Positions 60,983 through 64,000 of a DNA stretch of 64,000 nt are shown here, piece by piece. The translations under genes and the position numbers were made by a program. The notes beneath the pieces are model-generated. The model ran no database searches, was not told where the DNA came from, and saw only the letters and a list, made by a program, of their open reading frames with translations. Location: assembly GCF_017814945.1 (NCBI RefSeq), contig NZ_JAGIPX010000023.1:62001-126000 (forward strand), given 5' to 3'. This DNA comes from Paraburkholderia sp. LEh10 (GTDB lineage Bacteria > Pseudomonadota > Gammaproteobacteria > Burkholderiales > Burkholderiaceae). Numbering within the stretch: the stretch's first letter is position 1; each line of letters starts with the position of its first letter.

Positions 60983-63277
60983 ATGGCCGGGCCGTACACG
61001 ACCGAAGCATCCGTCGGCCGAATGATGCGCAAGGTCCTCGCGTGGTTCGTCGCCGTCCCGGTCATTCTGGTCGCTGTCGTTGCGCTATTCGCTCTCACAT
61101 TCGACTGGAATCGCGCGCGGCCCTATGTCAACGACAAGGTGAGCGAGGCAATCGGCCGTCCGTTTGCGATCCAAGGTGATCTGAAGGTCGCATGGCGGCA
61201 GCCCGCCGATGAAACGGGATGGCGTTCATGGCTGCCTTGGCCGCACTTTTCCGCGCTGCACGTCATCATCGGCAATCCAGAATGGTCGAAACAGAAACGC
61301 TTTGCGACGCTCGATGAAATCGACTTTCAGGTGAAGGTGCTGCCGTTGCTCACGCGCGATATCGTGATTCCGACGATCAATCTGGTGAACCCCTCCGTCG
61401 ACCTCGAACGGCTCGCCGACGGAAGAAACAACTGGACGTTCAAGCTCAGGTCGTCGGCGCGTCCGTCGGAATGGAAGCTCGACCTGCGTGATGTCCAGTT
61501 CAATAAAGGCACCATCGCGCTCTCCGACCAGCGGTACGGGATCGAGATGCAGGCTATCGTCGATACGCTCGGCCAGCCGATTGCAATAGGGCACGCGTAT
61601 AGGGAAGGCGCGGGCACTTCGACGGCGGACGTCACATCTGCCAACACGCGCGAGAAACAACCCGCTTCGGCAACCCGCACGACGGACTTCGCGCAACACG
61701 GGAACGTGCCGCAATATGACCTGGGTTGGACCGCGACTGGGACGTACAACCACTCGCCTTTCTCGGGTAGCGGCAAGGTCGGCGGCATGCTCGCGTTGCA
61801 GCGCACATCACGACCGGTCCCGGTGCAGGCCGACGTGACGGCGGGTGACCTGCACATCATGCTGGTCGGCACCGTCACCGATCCCGCGCATCTGGCTGCC
61901 GTCGATCTGCAGTTGACGCTCCAGGGTACGAGCCTCGATCATCTGTATCCGTTGACGGGTATCGCGCTGCCCCGGACGCCGCCCTATACAACAAACGGCC
62001 ATCTGATCGGCAACTTCAAGCAGGGCGCCGGCGTATTCAGATACGAAAACTTCGCAGGCCGGGTGGGCGGTAGCGACCTGAACGGCACGCTTGTCTACAC
62101 GCAGCGTGCGACGCGTCCGCTGCTCGAAGGCACGCTCGTTTCGAATCTCCTGCAGTTCAAGGACCTTGCTCTCCTCATCGGTGCGGGTAACGAAGGCGAC
62201 GTCTCCGTGCGTCGATCAGCGGACACGACGCTCTCGACCAGGGAATTCAGGACCGACCGCTGGAAGTCTGTCGACGCGGACGTCAAGTTCTCGGCCTACC
62301 GCATCATCAAGGACCCGGCGCTGCCGATCACCGGCCTCTACACGCACGTCGTGATGATCAACGGCGTGCTGTCGCTGGAGCCGCTGACGTTTGACGTGGC
62401 GGGCGGCTCGCTTGCATCGGCTATTCACCTCGATGGCCGCACGACGCCGCTCAAGGGCCGTCTCTCGACGCGCGCGCGCCACCTCAGGCTCAAGCAACTG
62501 CTGCCCGCCGTGAAAAGGCAGCAAGCCGCGCCTGGCGAGATCAACGGTGACGTGGTGCTGTCGGCGACGGGCAAATCGCCGGCGGCGCTCGCGCACTCGG
62601 CGAACGGTGACGTCAAACTGCTCATCACCGACGGCACGCTCAGCCGTCAGCTAGTGAAGGCAACGGGCCCGCGCGCGGCAACCGTCCTGTACAAAAGACT
62701 CTTCGGCGACCGTGAAGTGCATCTCAAGTGCGCGGCCGCGAATTTCACGGTGAAGGACGGCGTGCTCGATTCACACGTTTTCGCGCTCGACAGCCAGGAT
62801 GCCGTGATAAACGCCGGCGGTAAGATAAATATGAAGAACGAGACGATCGACCTCCGCGTTCAATACGCGATGCACTGGAGCGTTTTCTCGCTGCGTTCGC
62901 CGTTGTATGTGACGGGCAGTCTTAGGGATCCGCATGTCGGCCTGGATGCTTCGGAGTTGGTTCTGCGCGGCGGCGCGATGGTCGTACTCGGACTGATCAA
63001 CCCTTTCGCCGCGTTGGTTCCGTTAATCGAGCCGAGCAACAACAAGCTGCTGTCATGCCATCAACTGATGACGACGATGAACGAGGATCATCGGATGACG
63101 GCGCTTGCAGGAAAGCCGCGAAAGACCAGGAAGCTGGCGTCGCCGCCAAGGGTGGCAGGTGTGCTCGCAGTCGAACCGTCCGCGCCTGCTGCGTCTGTGG
63201 TTAAGCCGTCGGCCTCATCGAAGAAACCCGCCGACGCGGCGGGTCGCGCACATGCTGCGGACTACAGGGGAAGCTGA
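60983..63277 (+). CDS. AsmA-family protein
   Basis: 764 aa. One N-terminal membrane helix (about 18-40, KVLAWFVAVPVILVAVVALF) anchors a large periplasmic protein: the AsmA N-terminal domain (about 45-200, TFDWNRARPYVNDKVSEAIG, RPFAIQGDLKV) and the AsmA_2 C-terminal domain (about 480-720, NGDVVLSATGKSPAALAHSA, VINAGGKINMKNETIDLRVQ). Family members span the envelope and help move phospholipids to the outer membrane or control its assembly. A Pro/Ala/Lys-rich tail ends it. GGAG lies six bases before the ATG. Divergent from cynT. Confidence 0.88.
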   Translation: MAGPYTTEASVGRMMRKVLAWFVAVPVILVAVVALFALTFDWNRARPYVNDKVSEAIGRPFAIQGDLKVAWRQPADETGWRSWLPWPHFSALHVIIGNPEWSKQKRFATLDEIDFQVKVLPLLTRDIVIPTINLVNPSVDLERLADGRNNWTFKLRSSARPSEWKLDLRDVQFNKGTIALSDQRYGIEMQAIVDTLGQPIAIGHAYREGAGTSTADVTSANTREKQPASATRTTDFAQHGNVPQYDLGWTATGTYNHSPFSGSGKVGGMLALQRTSRPVPVQADVTAGDLHIMLVGTVTDPAHLAAVDLQLTLQGTSLDHLYPLTGIALPRTPPYTTNGHLIGNFKQGAGVFRYENFAGRVGGSDLNGTLVYTQRATRPLLEGTLVSNLLQFKDLALLIGAGNEGDVSVRRSADTTLSTREFRTDRWKSVDADVKFSAYRIIKDPALPITGLYTHVVMINGVLSLEPLTFDVAGGSLASAIHLDGRTTPLKGRLSTRARHLRLKQLLPAVKRQQAAPGEINGDVVLSATGKSPAALAHSANGDVKLLITDGTLSRQLVKATGPRAATVLYKRLFGDREVHLKCAAANFTVKDGVLDSHVFALDSQDAVINAGGKINMKNETIDLRVQYAMHWSVFSLRSPLYVTGSLRDPHVGLDASELVLRGGAMVVLGLINPFAALVPLIEPSNNKLLSCHQLMTTMNEDHRMTALAGKPRKTRKLASPPRVAGVLAVEPSAPAASVVKPSASSKKPADAAGRAHAADYRGS

Positions 63278-63790
63278 AAAGCGCGCACCTTCAAGCGCGG
63301 CGTGTTGACGAGGCCATGCCGGATTTTTCGAACTGACCGGGGGGCCGTCCGCGCAATCGTACGGACCAGGCGAGTCGTGCAGGCGGGGCCACTACCAGCC
63401 CGCGAAACGCAATGTCATGTGCGCGTGCCACAGATGCGGGTGATGCATGCGCACGAGCCGAGTGCAAATCAGTGTGCTGCAATTCTCCGCACACGTCAGG
63501 CATTGGTACAGGGTGCATGGCGATTTCCTGCCTTTCGAACGCGTATCTTGCCCATCGTGGTGCAGCAGTACGAGCAGCACGTCGGGGCCGTGTCGTCGAC
63601 CGTGCGAAGCCATTTCAGAAAACCTCTTGCCTGATAATGCAGCGCAGTCGACAGATACGGGAGTGGGTCAATCCTGTTCAGGGCGTCCCCTGACGTGATC
63701 GGCGGGCAGGAATGACGGGATTCATTTTGCGCGGCGTTCGCGTGCGAGCCGTTGCAGGCTCGCCTTGTCCGGCTGTACAAACCATTCCGG
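63278..63790. other. Stretch between asmA and the PAAR gene
   Basis: 513 bases with overlapping short frames on both strands, none with a recognisable family or good start. If the PAAR gene has a downstream partner it is not evident here. Confidence 0.35.
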
Positions 63791-64000
63791 TCAGAGAAGG
63801 CTCGAAATCAGCCGGCAGCCACACGTCGTATGATGCCTGTGACGCGCAACGGGAATCCCCGCATCGCAGATCGTTTCATCGCCCTCGACGATCAGGTTGG
63901 GATTGATGTCGGGATGCTGCGGACACGTCACCGCGTCGCCCTTGCGGGCGACACGCACGCCTCCATAGCGCATGGTGTCGGAGGCGGTGATGACTTTGCC
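63791..64000 (-). CDS. PAAR-domain protein (5' part outside window)
   Basis: The last 70 codons are in the window; the frame runs off the right edge, and the in-frame lead-in GKVITASDTMRYGG shows the true start lies beyond. VARKGDAVTCPQHPDINPNL, IPVARHRHHTTCGCRLISSL are PAAR motifs. PAAR proteins form the sharp tip of the type VI secretion spike and often carry or recruit effectors. The protein ends soon after the domain, so any effector must be separate. Confidence 0.8.
   Translation of the reverse strand, partial: GKVITASDTMRYGGVRVARKGDAVTCPQHPDINPNLIVEGDETICDAGIPVARHRHHTTCGCRLISSLL

Noticed and set aside
63392..63780. Two overlapping Cys/His-rich minus-strand frames after the PAAR gene, as a possible effector
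   Set aside because: Both lack a convincing start and any recognisable fold; the Cys/His content follows from local base composition.
1..64000. tRNA, rRNA, CRISPR, phage or complete IS elements
   Set aside because: No TTCGANTC-centred tRNA shape in gene gaps, no regularly spaced direct repeats, no integrase or intact transposase seen; the only transposase-like gene is the HUH-less RAYT protein.

Overview
The window is GC-rich, tightly packed bacterial DNA. It looks like a Burkholderiaceae chromosome, most likely Paraburkholderia or Caballeronia. Grounds: strong C/G preference at third codon positions; a Burkholderia-type porin, a DUF4148 protein and an H-NS paralogue with an Ala/Lys tail; a RAYT-type protein of the kind common in this family; and many accessory catabolic operons, each with its own regulator. 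No rRNA, tRNA, CRISPR array, phage or intact insertion sequence was recognised.

Left part (1-15 kb). An ectoine/hydroxyectoine catabolic island: the start of ehuB (binding protein, divergent), enuR (MocR regulator), eutB, eutC, doeA, doeB, doeX, then an aldehyde dehydrogenase (doeC-like) and an aminotransferase (doeD-like). Together they can take ectoine through N-acetyl-diaminobutyrate and diaminobutyrate to aspartate semialdehyde and aspartate. eutA is not present. A ~0.8 kb inverted-repeat element lies between doeX and the dehydrogenase. Gamma-glutamyltranspeptidase, a VOC protein, a polyphosphate kinase 2 with a coupled 29-codon ORF, and a remnant of a PiT phosphate permease follow.

Middle part (15-43 kb). 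A LysR regulator, a MASE2-like/GGDEF diguanylate cyclase, an LpxO-like lipid A hydroxylase, two DedA fusion proteins (DedA-rhodanese and DedA-PAP2-LssY) and the H-NS-like protein. Next is a dehydrogenase/MFS/enolase-superfamily/GMC oxidoreductase set that looks like a hydroxy-acid or sugar-acid pathway. Then comes a mixed stretch with a YigZ protein, a Gfo/Idh oxidoreductase, a thioredoxin, GlxA-type regulators (one decayed), a SugE-like exporter, a truncated cyclopropane synthase, a TDT/TehA transporter, an SDR, and a three-gene sugar-type ABC importer.

Right part (43-64 kb). The most interesting block is a five-gene operon: Rieske oxygenase, glutamine-synthetase-like ligase, [2Fe-2S] ferredoxin, ferredoxin reductase and a class-I glutamine-amidotransferase-like hydrolase. 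A GntR gene diverges from it, a LysR gene follows it, then an AAHS-type aromatic-acid transporter, and a DUF4863 protein of the 4-hydroxylaminobenzoate lyase family; a nitroreductase lies beyond the GntR gene. The logic resembles aniline dioxygenase systems, in which the amine is gamma-glutamylated before oxygenation and later deglutamylated, but the oxygenase and electron-transfer parts differ. Three copies of a TTGCATACAA-type motif bracket the probable operon promoter. Beyond it are a methyltransferase-like membrane protein, a porin, a RAYT-like protein that has lost its HUH histidines, a Cache-domain protein, a cupin, a cynTS cyanate operon, an AsmA protein and the edge of a PAAR-domain protein.
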